A stretch of DNA of 64,000 nt from Corythucha ciliata (Eukaryota > Arthropoda > Insecta > Hemiptera > Tingidae): positions 45,005,189 to 45,069,188 of the forward strand of contig CM075938.1 of the NCBI GenBank assembly GCA_038030265.1, given 5' to 3'. The notes under the pieces were generated by a model, which ran no database searches, was not told the origin of the DNA, and saw nothing but the letters and a program-made list of their open reading frames with translations. Below, in pieces: positions 10,801 to 23,584 of the stretch. Both the position numbers and the translations under genes were made by a program. Every line of letters starts with the position of its first letter. The first letter of the stretch is position 1.

Positions 10801-12555
10801 AAATTTGTGGGTAGAGTCCAAAAATCGCCCTAACTGAGAGATTGAGGCTATGATGAGGCCAGCAAGATGTCCAGATTCAAGAGTGTGCTGGCTGGGCGGA
10901 ATGATGACTAAAATGTGAAATTACCCCCCTCCTCTCACCCTTACGAGAGTTCAATCTGATCCCCCCCCCCCTAGGACAAATTCCTACCTACGCCACTGCC
11001 CCACCCATTAAATTCCACACAGGAGCAGAACCCTACAAAATTTACTCAGCTTAACCCTTCTTTCCTACTTTCAGCTCCTCCGTCTTGCGCGAACAATTCA
11101 TTATGGTCCTTAAAGTAGGTAGGTACTGAAATGAAAAGGAAAACAATATTAATGTACGATGCTTCATTTGAAGGTATACAAAAAGTCCCGAAATCGGGGG
11201 GTAAATAAAATACAAGGGTTAAACCCCCCCCCCCCACAACAGAATTGGGGCGGTTTTAATTGGCCCCTGTACCCCCCCCCCCACCATTCCTACAACACTG
11301 GGCACCATAACGAGCAAAAATATTTTTCAATTTTCAGTTGGTCAGTTTTTAGGCAATGGTTACCAATTTATTGATATTTTGCACGTTAGTGACGTTTAGG
11401 GGATGCGGCTACACCGCATTATTGTGTGTATCCGGCTTTAGAAGACAAATATCTGCAAAGTTGGTTTTTAGATAGCGAACTCAGAGGATTTGTTGTTCAG
11501 TGAGCCAGATCCGGGGAATGTTAGTTTGAGGCAACACAATTCAGGAAATAAATTGGTGTTTAAAGGGCGAATGAACTCCGAAAAATTAGTTTTTTATTTA
11601 GGCAAACTATATCAAAAATGAAGTTTTAGTGCGTTAAGTCCACGAAAACGGTCTCTGAATTTGGGCCCCTCGCGATATAACTTTGCTTGAAAGCAACAAA
11701 AAGTCGGTAGATTGAGCACGTACTTTAGAAAAAACCGCATTTTTTTTTTTTTTTTCAAGAGAGAAATTCCAAAAATTCGTTTTTCAGTGAGATAATTTTA
11801 TTGCGAGGAAAATCAGAATTATTGGTTTCTTAGGCCTGTATTCATGGACATTTCTTAAACTTCAATTTCCCTGTGGGCGTCAAAACAGTTTTGTCTAACA
11901 AAACCTGATTTGATTTTTACTTATCTAGGAGAATTTTAACTTAAGTAGCGACTATGAAAACGGGCCTTAGTGATCGAAACCTGAGAAATTGATTTTTTAT
12001 AGAGGGGCAGAGCTACGAAAATGGTTAATTTAGCATGCAAAAACCACGAAAGTCGCATTTGAATAGGCCACCTCGCGAAATTTGGTTTTCATTTACAAAA
12101 AAACAAGTAACTGGTATTTTTGTGAGCGAAGTTCGAGAATTTGGTTATTATTGCTGATGAGTCTTTCTGTGTGTACCTGAGAAAAATTTGATGAAACAAA
12201 TTGTACTTAGCGTACCTGTTTGACACCTTGTAGTACCTGGGTGGGGTGGGCAGCTGCCCCACTAAAACTCAGCTTTCGAGTTTAGGGGAGGGCAACTGCC
12301 CACCTATGGCAACGCCCGTACTCGGCGATCGCCCACTTTCGGGCCCTATCCGACGCCTAACGGTTTTTAACGCCGTAGCAATTTGATGTTGTGCTTAGGG
12401 AGTGTTTTGTTGCAGTTGGGCTTTTGGAAGGCTTCTCAGCTTCCCAGTCGTTGCTATCACTGGTATCTCACCGCGCTGTCATGTTTTGTTAACTGAACTT
12501 AATTACTTTAGTTAGAGCCGGGGCGTTGAAAGTTATTTGATTTGAATCAAGCGCG
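10801..12555. other. Intergenic repeats upstream of VCPKMT
   Basis: No gene seen. There are C tracts of 10-13 near 10968, 11226 and 11271. CCTACCTACGCCACTG at about 10985-11000 mirrors CAGTGGCGTAGGAAC at 8744 and may be a hAT-type end. Family F units (GAGAAATTTGGTTTTT with GTGAG) occupy about 11440-12140. The last 300 bp before the VCPKMT start are unique and less AT-rich, and presumably hold its promoter. Confidence 0.45.
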
Positions 12556-13373
12556 ATGGCAGATCGTGTATTTTTAAGGGAAGTCCGTCTCGAAAAACTT
12601 GGGAAAACACTTCTTTTCTATCAAAGTTCAGTCGGTAACGTGAGCGTGGTCGTCTGGGACGCCGCTCTCGTCCTCACCAAATACATCGAGCGACGAGAGA
12701 ATCTGGCGAGAACGCCCTGGTTGAAAAAACTCAAAATCGTCGAACTAGGAGCGGGCCTCGGATGTGTGGGTATCACCGCGGCTTGCTACGGGTGAGAACC
12801 CATTCATTCGATTTGCTTCCTTTTCTTTCATTTAATTCTACAAACACATTTAGGGCTGAAGTCATCCTGACCGACCTTCCAGACGTTATTCCCCAAATCG
12901 TCAAAACCATCGAGCTGAACAAAATGGCATGGACGGGCAATGGAGGCCATGTCAAACCCTTAGCATATAAATGGGACCAAACACCGTATTTCGACCTCAT
13001 AGAGTCTTTCGGTGGTAAATATCCGGATGTAATTCTACTCTCAGACTGCGTCTACTACCCCGAGGTGCATCCTGAAAATATTCCCGTTTCCCCTGTTTTC
13101 CCCTATTGATATAACATGCCATTTGTCAATCAGGCGGTGGAACCACTACTGAGGGAGCTGGTATCCCTAAGTGACGGTAACACAGAAATACTGTTGAGTC
13201 AGGAGATACGAGATTTGCCCAACCACCAGGAAATTTGGAAAAAGTTCCTAGTCAAGTTTGAGGAAAATTTTAACGTGAAGCAAATTAAACCGAGCGAACA
13301 GGACGAACAGTTCACCAGTTATGACATTCATTTATACTCGGCAACAAAAAAGGTTCCCCCGAAGAAAAAGTGA
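12556..13373 (+). CDS. VCPKMT: METTL21-family protein-lysine methyltransferase, VCPKMT-like
   Basis: Three exons, 12556-12791, 12854-13064 and 13134-13373, joined at GT-AG sites in frame. They give 228 aa, matching the usual length of VCPKMT (METTL21D), which trimethylates a lysine of the AAA ATPase VCP/p97 using AdoMet. A class I methyltransferase fold is indicated by the glycine-rich motif VELGAGLGCVG (residues 62-72), an acidic strand end VILTDLP (82-88), and the METTL21-type post-I motif SDCVYY (142-147). The C-terminus is lysine-rich (KKVPPKKK). The ATG has purine-rich context (GCGCGATGG) and fits the family N-terminus. Assignment to VCPKMT rather than another METTL21 member rests on remembered similarity. 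The family is clear; the exact orthologue is slightly less so. Confidence 0.85.
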
Positions 13374-13553
13374 TTGCAATTTTCATTTTTTAAGCCAGAA
13401 GTTTTTTCAAATTACCCCCATTTACAAGACGTGAAAGCGCTTGTTTCTACAATAACCTGTTTTTCTATAACCTTCACTGCTTAAATCCTGTTTTGATTAT
13501 ACGTCAAATGAGTTTGTCTCTACCTGTGAATTTTTTAAATTCGCGAATTTCTG

Positions 13554-16500
13554 ATGTTTTCTCCAGCATCTTTGGGGAATAAATTGCCCTCGTGTGGCTC
13601 TGGATCTCCAATTTCGCCTGAGATACTGGACGATCTGTGCAGTCGCTTCATAATCAACATCCCAGAGCCAGAACGGAACAACTTGATACGAATATGTTTT
13701 CAGATTGAACAAGCTCACTGGTAAGCATCGCTGCGTTTCAAATTTTCAGTTGCTTTTGTACCGAAATTAGTTTGCCGTCAACCTTTGCTCGATATGGGGA
13801 AAAGTGGTTAACTTGATATTAAGTCCTACTCTTGGCAGTCCGCTAACTGAGTCAGTCCCTCTAGGTAGTCTCGCAGCGCCCAGGTGCTTGAGCACTGTTG
13901 TCCAATACCCCTTGGTCAACTTACGGAAGTAACTCCAAGGGTTCGTTCGGTACAAGGGAAGTTGACACTTGTTCTCCAAGCCGCTTGAGATGTAACCCGC
14001 AACTTTACGTTACCACCGGGGGTTCTGTAACTGTGCACGTGGAAGTGGTACGGAGAGATGAGTGAGGACAGAAGATCTGATAGTGGTGGTTGATTTTTTC
14101 TTTCTCACCGTTAAAAGAACCGATGGACATAAATGACAGGGGCGTGGGATACACGAGAAAGAACCGTGTTGCATTGCTGTTTTGAATCTCGGAGGAGAGA
14201 ATACACTCTAGATGAGGAGAGGACCCGACAGATCCTTGAGGCACGAGCGTGGTTAAGCCAGGGCCTGCCACCCCCTCCCCGTTAACTATTTTATTCTTGG
14301 AATGAAAATGCTCGTGAACCAGGCCTGATCCACGAAATGAGAATAATTAATAAAAATCGTCCTATTCGTTTGATCAGCATTTTTTTTTTTTTTTTCAACG
14401 TGAATACGTTTTACGGGAGTATAGGGACCAATTCGGCAAAATGGGTCTCACATCGCGTGTGGTGGCTGGGTGCAGGTTATTGGAGAGGGTATGAGGGGTA
14501 TCACCAAGATCAAGATCTCAACTCAAAACTCAAGCTCGACTGCCGCACTTTCCAGCTAAAAAACATAATTCACGCTAAACTTCGGGTCCGTGAACCTATT
14601 TCACCTTCCAGATACTTTTTCTCTCGGCGTTTTTGTGGTTCACTTTTTCAGTGAACCACAAGCTTTTGTGGTTAGTGCATTTTTGGTTGGAGATTTTTGT
14701 GGTTAGAGCATATCGTCGGATAAGGCGTGATACCTCGTAAGTGACAATTTGGCGAAAAATAGGTTTTGGAATCAAATTTTTCGTTAGATACCTAACTTGA
14801 TTATCATAAATTTTGTTTTCAAGATAATCAATATAATTTTTTATGGGGAATTGCCAAAAATTTGAAATTAATCTAAAATTGGGATTTTTAAAACAATTTT
14901 TTGTTCTCCTGTAAAGTTTGGTTTTTGGACATACGAGGTATCACGCCTTAGCCGACGATATTGGGGTAGCTGCTTTGTGTGATACGAGCTTTCAGAAGTT
15001 AGAGCATTTTGTGGTTTAAGCACTTTTGGGATAGAGCATTTTGTGGTTTCAGCTTCATCTTGTCGTTCGTGATGTGTGAGCTTTTTGTGGTTAGATCTTT
15101 TTGGGGTTACAGTTTTCTGTGATTCGAACTTTGAGGAGTTCGAGATGGTAAAACCGAACATTCGTGATTCAAAAAAAGGACAAATTTTGTCCTTAAAAAT
15201 GGCTCAACTATTACCGTTCGAGCCATTAACTTGACTAAACTGACAATTTTATCCCCTAAAAACAGTCAAAGTGTCTATTAAACTATTAACGCCCTAAAAA
15301 TGACTCTATGCTCCATTAAAATGGCTAAACTTTCGATTCAAGCATTGAAAATGCCAAAACTGACCGATCCGTGCGCTGAAAATGGCAAAGCTGTCCACTC
15401 GCGATCCAAAAATGGTAAAACTGACCATTCACGACGCTTACGATTCGTGCCCTTAAAATAAGATAATTGGCTATACACTTCTTAAAAACAGCAAACTAGC
15501 AGTTCACGCTTAAAAAATGACAAAACAGAACAGATGATTCCGGCCTTGAAAATGGCTGAAATGACAAGATCCGCCCAAAAAATGGGAAACTTGCCGTTAG
15601 CACTCTATAGTCGGGTCGGTGAAAGAATGTGCATGAAATCACCCTCTCTCCTTTCCCTAAACCCATATGACTTACCGCTACCACACCATCACCTGAGAGG
15701 AGCCTCTCCTATTTTATCGGTAAAACTCTCTGTTATTGGTTGCAGTAGTTTGATAATAAGAGGAGAAATAGAGAACGACGTTAAGAGAGGGAAAAAGCGG
15801 GCTTATGGCCTCCCACCACTCATGCACATTCTTTCGCCGATCCGACTATAGAAATCCTCGCCTGAAAAATGGCAAAGCTTATTACTTGCACCGTGTAAAT
15901 ATCCAAACGGGTCAATTCACGCACTAATGGTGGCAAACTGCCTATCCTATCCACTTGCCAATTTTTTTTGTTATCTTAAACGGCCGGTCTGTGACTCGTG
16001 ACGTAGTTAAGGGGTTGTGACCCCTCCCAACAGAGGGACAGGGTAATTGTTTATCAGGGGTCGACCTGACCCCTCCAGTCCGCTGTGAGCAATCCAGGTT
16101 TATATATCGTTGTTTGTGGGAAGCTATTGCGAAGGTTATGGGAAGGCTGTTATTGCGTCATCAGTCTATCTAGCCTATTTCAAATGGGTCCCGCAATCCA
16201 ATAGTTTTAAAAATTAATAAAAAAATATAGGGCTTGATTTTATTTGAACGGATCGTGTTTTCATGAGTTTTGGTGACCAAGCTATCAAGACGGCATGATT
16301 TTGGAAAATGTTTTACTTCCTCATTTTGTAGCCGCAACCCAGTGCTTTCTCCCAAATTATACCGCGAACGAGCCGTTTTATTCAATTTCAGCCGTTAAAG
16401 TGCTGATTTTCTTACTTTTTGCCTAGACTTTGCATCGCGAATTAGTGTGTTTTTTCAAGTTTAGCGAGGAAAGAGCACTGTTTCTCAATTTTTTCTGGGG

Positions 16501-18572
16501 GTGTGCGTTTTTCCTCCATTTTAGGCCCAAATGAGCAACGTTCGTCAATTTTACCCGTGAATGGGTGCTATTTCTCAATTTAGCCGCGAATTGGTGGTTT
16601 TCCTCAATCTGAGCCGCAAAGGAGTGTTTTTTTTTGTTTTTTTTTTAATTGCACCGTAAATGAGCTTTTTTCTAAATTTAAGTCGTGAAAGGTATCCATA
16701 AACCATTGATTAACACCTTTCCTTGGTTTTGGTGTGGACTTAGCACCGCAATTTGGTGCGTTTTTTCAATTTAAGCCGCGAAAGAGCCCTTTTTATAAAT
16801 TTTAGACATGGATGCAGATCGCTAGTTCTCAATTTTAGCCGCGCATTAGCGTTTTCCTCAAGTTTAGCTGGAAATTATTGTTTTTTCTCAATTCTACCGC
16901 GAACGAGCCGTATTTCTCAATTTTAGCTGGGAACGCCCGTAAGTGCCATAGCTCGCCGAAGCGAAGTAGGAAGAGCGAATCCAGCACAGCTGTGTGGGAA
17001 GCGTGCATGGTATCCGTAGACTGGAGTGATAGCAGGGATTTTGGGTTTATTGCTTGTCTTGAATAGCCCTTAGGAAGTTGTGAAGAAAATTCCTTTAAAA
17101 AAGTCAATTTCTGGGGCTAATGAGCTGGTTAGGTGTCTAAATGGGCGGGTTGGTCCACATTATGGCAAAATTATAGGGTTTCTGACAAAATCGTTAGTTT
17201 TTGACGCAATATTGGTCACTGCCAGTTAGTTCCTTTTTCGAGTAGGCGTTTTCGTATCGCTGGATCGTATGAACCAGGTGGTTCATATAAGGCCTTCCCC
17301 ATCTTTCCATAAATCCATTGGACAGCCGGACTCGCCACTCCGACTGAATGATACATGGTTACGCCCTACTCTTTGCTATTTATGCTTCCCGTTTCGCAGC
17401 ACGGTCTCTCATTACCCTAGAATATTAATTTTCGCTCTTTGTCCCTCCCTGGCAGGTTTTACCTGGACTTCTACGCCAAAGGCCCTGGTCAAAAGAAAAA
17501 ATCCTGCGCTCTCGTTGAATTCACTCGCATCATTTTCCAACACATCCCGACGTTGCGACCTTTTGTCTCCGAGGTGGACAGCCTCATACAAGAATGGAAA
17601 GAGTACAAGTCGAACGTTCCAACGTACGGAGCCATAATACTGAACGAAGATATGACCCGAGTGCTTCTAGTCCAAAGTTTCTATTCGAAGGCGTCGTGGG
17701 GCTTTCCAAAGGGCAAGATCAATAAGGGAGAGTCGCCGTGGCAGTGTGCCATTCGAGAGGTGTACGAGGAGATAGGTTTTGATACGAGAGATATTATCAA
17801 CCCGTGCGAATTTATTGAGGAATCTGTGAATGATCAGGTAAGTGGTTAATACTGGGAGACTTCTTCGTTTATTTTCTCAATTTGACTCTGGAATGCTATT
17901 CAGATTGTACGCCTGTACATTATACCTGGCGTAAAAGAGACTGAGCAGTTTGAACCGAAGACGAGGAATGAAATTAAATCGATATCGTGGTTTCCTTTGG
18001 CGGATCTGCCATCCAGTAAAAAAGTGGCAGTCTCCCGTCAAAAAATGCTCGGACCCAATTCGTTTTTCATGGTCATCCCATTCGTTCGAAAGTTGCGTCA
18101 CTGGGTCTACGTCAAATTAAAACGGAACCCCCGTCGAGCCCGCCACAAATCCTGCGGTGACATCGAGTCAACTGTCGACAAGCTTTCAAGCGACGACGAG
18201 GACACGCTTGGTGAGCTCTCGTCGTCGTCACTTTTCCGCTCGCGACGAACACTCGAATACGTGATGGCTCAAGACCCTGGTGTTCATTCGCCCATTCTTC
18301 CACAGTTCACCGACGGTGTCGTTCCACCGCCTGCCAACAGCGTGGTGGTAGAAGGAGGGGGATCGTCTTTCGTTCGAGTCGTGGCCGCGCGAACCTCGAA
18401 TCCGTCCGAACAGAACTTATCGCTGTGCCAGTGTGACAATCCGTTTCCCCTGTGTGTCACTACAGTTCCTTTCGACCCGGTCTTATTCAGTCCCATGTTT
18501 CAGCGCGCGGGTGGAGCAGTAGCATGGTCAAATTTCAAGTTAGATAAAACGGGTTTTCGTAAGGTCAAATGA
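13554..18572 (+). CDS. DCP2: mRNA-decapping enzyme DCP2
   Basis: Exons 13554-13720, 17456-17837 and 17904-18572 join in frame to about 405 aa. DCP2 hydrolyses the mRNA 5' cap to release m7GDP and acts in cytoplasmic P-bodies with DCP1. The N-terminal regulatory domain is recognisable by [17 protein letters not shown] and ends with the QIEQAHW-FYLDFY stretch, interrupted by intron 1 inside the Trp codon. The Nudix box (about residues 142-164) follows G-x5-E-x7-RE-V-x-EE-x-G, with all catalytic glutamates present. Box B follows, with [12 protein letters not shown]. The C-terminal tail is low-complexity and serine-rich, as usual. I chose ATG 13554 because it opens the correct frame. A short upstream exon spliced at CTCCAG|CATC (13566) is a less likely alternative. 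The gene lies 180 bp behind VCPKMT. Confidence 0.93.
14708..14963. mobile_element. MITE, about 255 bp, 31-bp terminal inverted repeats
   Basis: The left end begins CATATCGTCGGATAAGGCGT and the right end (14931-14963) is its near-exact reverse complement, including TACGAGGTATCACGCC. The interior is AT-rich and non-coding. It is inserted within family H repeats in DCP2 intron 1. The superfamily is not determined. Confidence 0.8.
15604..15851. mobile_element. MITE, about 248 bp, 32-bp terminal inverted repeats
   Basis: The left end starts CTATAGTCGGGTCGGTGAAA and the right end is the reverse complement with only two mismatches (GGTCGGTG against GATCGGCG). The high arm identity suggests relatively recent activity. 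The interior is non-coding. The CTATAG ends contain TA, so a TA target is possible but cannot be separated from the terminus. Confidence 0.88.
16400..16930 (-). repeat. Degenerate repeat family A, inverted orientation
   Basis: Units of the type TTCTCAATTTTAGCCGCGAA followed by TTAGCG, which is the reverse complement of the forward block. It lies in DCP2 intron 1. Confidence 0.7.
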
Positions 18573-21500
18573 CACCGTTTCAAATCAGTCTTTCTATGAG
18601 AAAGACAAAATTAATTACATCAGTAACAACTTTTGTATGTCCTTTTTAGACACCGATGCGAGAAATTACATACTTTAATTTCGTTTCTTTTCCTTTGGTT
18701 ATGAAATTACCTTTCCCAATCTGCCTACCTAAGTACCAAAAGCGCTAAGGCCCACACAATTTCAATCGTGAAAAATCAGTAGATAGGAACATGGTAAAAA
18801 TAGTGGGCAGAATGTTTGAAAAAAGATTTGTCATCGACACGATGTGACATATCAAAGTTTTACGCGGCTCAAGTTGTAGAGCTGGCCGATGCGTGTAAAA
18901 CTTGTAGTGGGTTCAACAAAAATAACTAACTTAGGCGGAGCAAGGGAAAGAACAACTTATAATTTTGCCAATTCTTCTCAGACATTATACAAAAATGAGA
19001 TGAAATAACTGAAATACAACCAACTCTTCGAGTGCCCGGGAGCTCCTTACAATTTTCGGATGAATATTAGGGGAGGGGGGAGAAATGAAAAGAATGACTT
19101 GCCGATCTTCTAGTAAAAGGATAGGTGTCACTTGTCAGGCACAGGGCTTGAGGAACAAGACAAATAATCTCGCCTCAGATCGAGGCATAAGTGTCGTTCG
19201 CTGGCCAATAATGGAACTCGACGAATAGAAAGGATCGGACTCACAGTTTCGGTGCTTCGGCTTGACAGTCCCGCTTACAGGCCAACTCACTGTTAGTCAT
19301 CTGATAAAAACGACTTCCGGTCGTTCCTCCCGTCACTCCAGAGGGGAAAAATGGGTCAACTAAGCTCTATGGGGAAGGAGTAATTAAAATATATTGTTTA
19401 TAAACTATTTTTCTAAAACAAAAAAGGAAAGCTTCTACGTACCCGAGAAGCAATAATTGCACCGGTAACAAATCCAAAATACCAGCCGGAACTCAAACTC
19501 AACCAATTTCTCGGAGCTTAAGGAACGCCACCCACGCTCGGTTAATTAAAATAAATGAAAATAAAACATGTTTCTCATTCACGCCTGGACGTTCCTTCAC
19601 AGGACGGGGGGGCGGGGGACGATAAAAGGAAAGAATGACTCAACACCCGCAACATTTATACGCCCTTTGCTCTCTGACGCTTCATGGATAAATATTTTCC
19701 CCATCCATTTGTGATTTCCCGTTACAAACTGCTAACTTGATTGTTCTTTACCCGACAACTGTTGAGCTAACGGTGAGGGGGACGAATGGGAGCTGTGTTG
19801 GCCTAGGAGATTTCGGACCCTCGGCTGAATTCTGTCTGTCTGGGGACCCCCGGAATTTCCACGCATGCTCTCGCCACCTCTAAATTGGCAGTTTTACGGA
19901 GCAGTCGGCTTGTTTCCCAGTTCCAAGGTCAAATATATTGTGCGGCTTTCAACAAGAATTAGAAGAGGGACCACCGAAACGCTACAATTCCCTTTCAATG
20001 GAAACTCTGTCCCAAAATTACTATTTCTACCAGTATAGTAACCCATTGGCCCTGCTCATGACCATTAAACATGAAGTTCTGGTCCACGATTCGGAAAAAC
20101 GGAGAGTTCCACCAAAAAAAATGTCCATGAAACTAGAGCTCCAGAATCCTATTAGTGCATTTCATTAAAAAATGCACTATTTTTGACTCAAATCATGGAA
20201 ATTTCGCAGCAAATTGAGTTTACAAACGTGCTGCTTTTGTTCTAAAACTTAACCATTCGGCCAAAAATAATTTGAAATTGAATGTTATCTCTCCGAATTT
20301 TATGTATTGATCAAAATGACAAAAACCGGGCATATCCCATCACAGCCTGTTGAAATGGGGGGGGGGGGGTCATGTATCTAGGGGAAATACGTGGTCACCA
20401 GGAAAGAGCCGCAAACCATTTTAAACGTCTCGAATCGAATGATTGAAAATTCGCCTTTTCGGGAACCCATGTACGCGTTTTCCTCCTTTATTTAAACATT
20501 GCTAGGGACATTTTATCAAAGTTGTCCGTTTATAGCCCAATTAACAACCGCCCTCAGCAGTTGACTCATTCCAATCCATCACCTAGACTCTTCAAACGCC
20601 TACTAAAACAAAAAATTTGGAATTCTGTGTTGGTGGGGGGGGGGGCACCCGCTATGACCGCCGCCACGGGTATCAAAATGCCACGTAACGCCCCTGAGTA
20701 TGCTCCACTTGTTTTATGTTTGGCCCATACTTTTTTAATTATACAGACATATATTTATGCAGAGACATTAATTGACTCAACACAACATGAGTATAGTAGG
20801 AGGGGGAGAATAAAAGCTTAATTTATGCTCAGACACTGGCACCCATAATGCCGACTGGCTTTCACCGCCACCGCCCATAAAACTGTACGGGTTTGGCCAC
20901 AACACCTTTGTTGACCCCATGGGGCCATGAATCAGTAATGCGCTGCTATTTCTCACAATTTAGCTAATAGAAACAGACTACAATAACTATAAGAACAGGA
21001 AACGTTACGAAAAGACCAATTTTTCATCTAAACTCAGGCCACTGCTGCTGTCAACGGTCAATTTTGCCTTTAAACTGAAAACTTGGTATAAAAACTAGAA
21101 GATTTGCCCTTAAAAAAAAAAAAAAAAAAAAAAAAAATCAAAATTTGCTCTAAAAAAAAACTAGAAATTTTGCCCTAAAAACAGGCTTTCCACAAATAAA
21201 AGTGGTCATTTGTCGTCGGATACAGTCAATCTTAGCCCAGAAACTGACAATATCTCCTCCGATCCCGAACTGGCGGCAAGTATGAAGCCTCTTGAACCTG
21301 ATTAGTATGCGACTATAAAACGCGTGTTTCAGCCCATACAAATCAAAATTGACGTCAAAAGTGACTTTTTGACCGTGCAATTTGACAGTGGATCTCGGAC
21401 ACTATTTAGGACCTTACACGGCGGTTTTGTGCCTACACGCAAGTCCCCCCCACCCCATCCACCAGATCGACGTCGGAAAGGCCTGGTAGGTGGGTACGTA

Positions 21501-22022
21501 ATCGTTCCCACCAACGATGTTTCCTGAGTCCGCACCTAACGATTCTGTAAGGGGGGGAATCTATTAATTAACCCAAGAAATTTAGTTTAGGAGGGGAGGA
21601 CGGAAACATTAAACACAAAACTTAACACCTTGGCAAAAAAAAAAATGCACTAAAAAGAGGTAAGTTAGCCTCCAAAAAACAGTTTTGACGGAAGACTGAT
21701 GTCAAATAGACTCAACCACGACTCTACAAGCGGCGATTCCCTACCTACAAAAAGGCCTTTGCGAAATGTGAACCGTATAAGAACTCAGCTTAATGGAATC
21801 CGCTAATTATGAGCGCCTCGGAAAGTGAATTAGTAGCCGGACTGTTTGTACGAAAGAGCGCCGAAGCGGCCAAAAACGCCGGAAACCGAAATCATGAGGA
21901 GAACCACTTCAACGACTTGTCCGACGAAAAATCCGTTTCGATCGTCAGATTACATGTACAGAAATCTCAAGATACGACATATTTTTGTCCAATTTTAAAT
22001 ATTGACCATTTTTGCGAAAGTA
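18573..22022. other. Intergenic stretch after DCP2
   Basis: Mostly unique, moderately AT-rich DNA with no recognisable gene. There is no AATAAA close to the DCP2 stop. The first plausible signal is ATTAAA near 19383, which would give an unusually long 3' UTR. A 10-base G tract lies at about 20358 and another near 20636, and a long A tract at about 21114-21137. Short open frames (for example 19938-20168 and 20522-20821) have no family features. Confidence 0.45.
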
Positions 22023-22308
22023 GGGGTTGAGGGGGAGTTGTACATGTGTTTCCTCGACCTCCTCCTACTCCTCTTGCTGTCCTAAATAAGTCGTCGAAAG
22101 AGCGTAAATTTTCAAGGTAAAAGTTCATGTGGGTTTCAAAGTTATTTTGAGGGTGAAATTTGAAAAAAGAAGATCGCACGTGCGGAATTTCCTGGAGATT
22201 TAAATGAGGCCTTCAAATCCAGGATGGTGCAGAAGTACCTACGGGGAAAATTTACGTAACGTCGAGAATATAGGCTGGGGGGTCGAGGAAATACATGAAC
22301 AACTCCCC
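22023..22308. repeat. Inverted-repeat pair, possible MITE
   Basis: GTTGAGGGGGAGTTGTACAT near 22024 faces its reverse-complement relative at 22275-22308 (GGGTCGAGGAAATACATGAA, then CAACTCCCCC). Weaker pairing continues outward on both sides. The interior is non-coding. Confidence 0.6.
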
Positions 22309-23220
22309 CATAAGTGGGCGATTTTTAGGGTCATTATTTCAAACTGTTTGGATTTGAGCTGGGCGCTTTTTGTGAGTCCCTAGTACAATGCTTAATATAG
22401 GTAAATGCTGCCGATGCTGGCCAAAACGCTCCTAACGCCCTTTTAAAGGGGAAGAGAACAGGCGTTTTGCATTAATTGTCCTTGATTTTGGCCGATTTTC
22501 TCTCCCGAATGACCCATCGAGGTCCGTGTGCGTTGAGACTGTTCGATTGCACCTTTGGTCAGGCGAGGTGTGAACGTGTAACGAGTTTTCAAAGTGATTA
22601 GGGAAGCAAAAAACCTGCCCACCCGATGATACGTACGGGTGACCAGATTTTGGACCAGCAAGTTGCAATTTCACAAAAATTATCAGAAACAGCGAATTAA
22701 CACCCAAGAAACTTCCAATTTTGCGGATAATTAACCCCAAAATGTTTCAAGTAATTGCCTATTCGTTAGACTTTGGGTGCAGTCGTGGCCGACTATCCCG
22801 GGTTCCTCAGTCACCAACTAAAAAAAAACAGGCCGGAAATTTGTTTATTGAATGACTTATCTTCATTCAAAGACACGTTTAATCACGTTCAAAAGTAAAA
22901 TTATTGCACAATTTCGCTGGTTTTTACTGTAAAAGATTTCACGACTGCTTATATATGTATATAGTCGCAAACACGCAGTTTCGCGGTTATTTAGTCCCAA
23001 ACTTGCTATTTTACGGATATTTTGCCCCGAAACTTGCAATGTATTTTCTATTCATCCATCGAATCTAGACTCTCAAACCAATAAAGGTTCTGGGGCCTAC
23101 TGCGTGAACGATCAGTGCTGGGACGGGAGGGGGAGGCAAAATTGTCAATTTCCAAGCGACTTCTTGGCAAAAACGCTGCAAATTTTACACATGGGTTTAT
23201 TATTCATGAATGTAGTCAAA
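22309..23220. other. Unassigned intergenic DNA with a small family E block
   Basis: No gene seen. From about 22960 to 23060, units of the type CCCGAAACTTGCAATTTTGC or TTTCGCGG with TATTTAG (family E) appear. The larger block of this family is at 40790-42070. Confidence 0.45.
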
Positions 23221-23400
23221 TCCGGCTTGAAATTACATGAAAATCGACACCCCACACCCCTGCTATGATCTCAAAACCTTTGAAAATCCCAAGTGTTAGG
23301 ACCAACTAGATCCCAAACAAAGTCTATGTGCGAAAGAACGAGTTTTTTCGAGTAATCCTAAGGCAAGATATGGCCCGGACGGCGTAGGGCGGACGGACAT
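23213..23400 (+). repeat. Dispersed repeat module, copy 2
   Basis: Same module as 1880-2135, lacking about 60 internal bases. Direct orientation relative to copy 1. Confidence 0.75.
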
Positions 23401-23584
23401 TGCAGAAATCGGTTCTAGACTCTAGTTAGCTGACTTGGCTCTAGCTAGCTGCTACTAAATCATGAGTTGCGACTTACTTTAATTCCAAATAATTCATTTT
23501 TGAACTTCCTTCAATATGCTTGTCGGACCACCGTTACGTAAATTGATAGTTGAGCGCAGTTTCTAGAGAAAGTATCGTGTAAGG

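Larger units (their letters stand above)
13721..17455 (+). other. DCP2 intron 1, 3.7 kb, repeat-filled
   Basis: Bounded by GTAAGC and GGCAG. It holds about 900 bp of apparently unique sequence (13740-14630), family H repeats (TTTTTGTGGTTAGAGCAT-like, about 14630-14720 and 14995-15130), two MITEs, family G repeats (AAAATGGCAAAACTGACCATTC-like words, about 15180-15590 and 15855-15960) and inverted family A units (about 16400-16930). No embedded gene was found. Confidence 0.75.

Noticed and set aside
8744..11000. A single 2.26-kb hAT element with CAGTGGCGTAGG ends
   Set aside because: The terminal words match, but the 8-bp flanks do not agree and the interior is a mixture of other repeats. The evidence is too weak to call.
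20522..20821. 99-codon plus-strand frame between DCP2 and UBE4A
   Set aside because: It contains a G-tract translation, has no family features, no exon neighbours and a composition like its surroundings.
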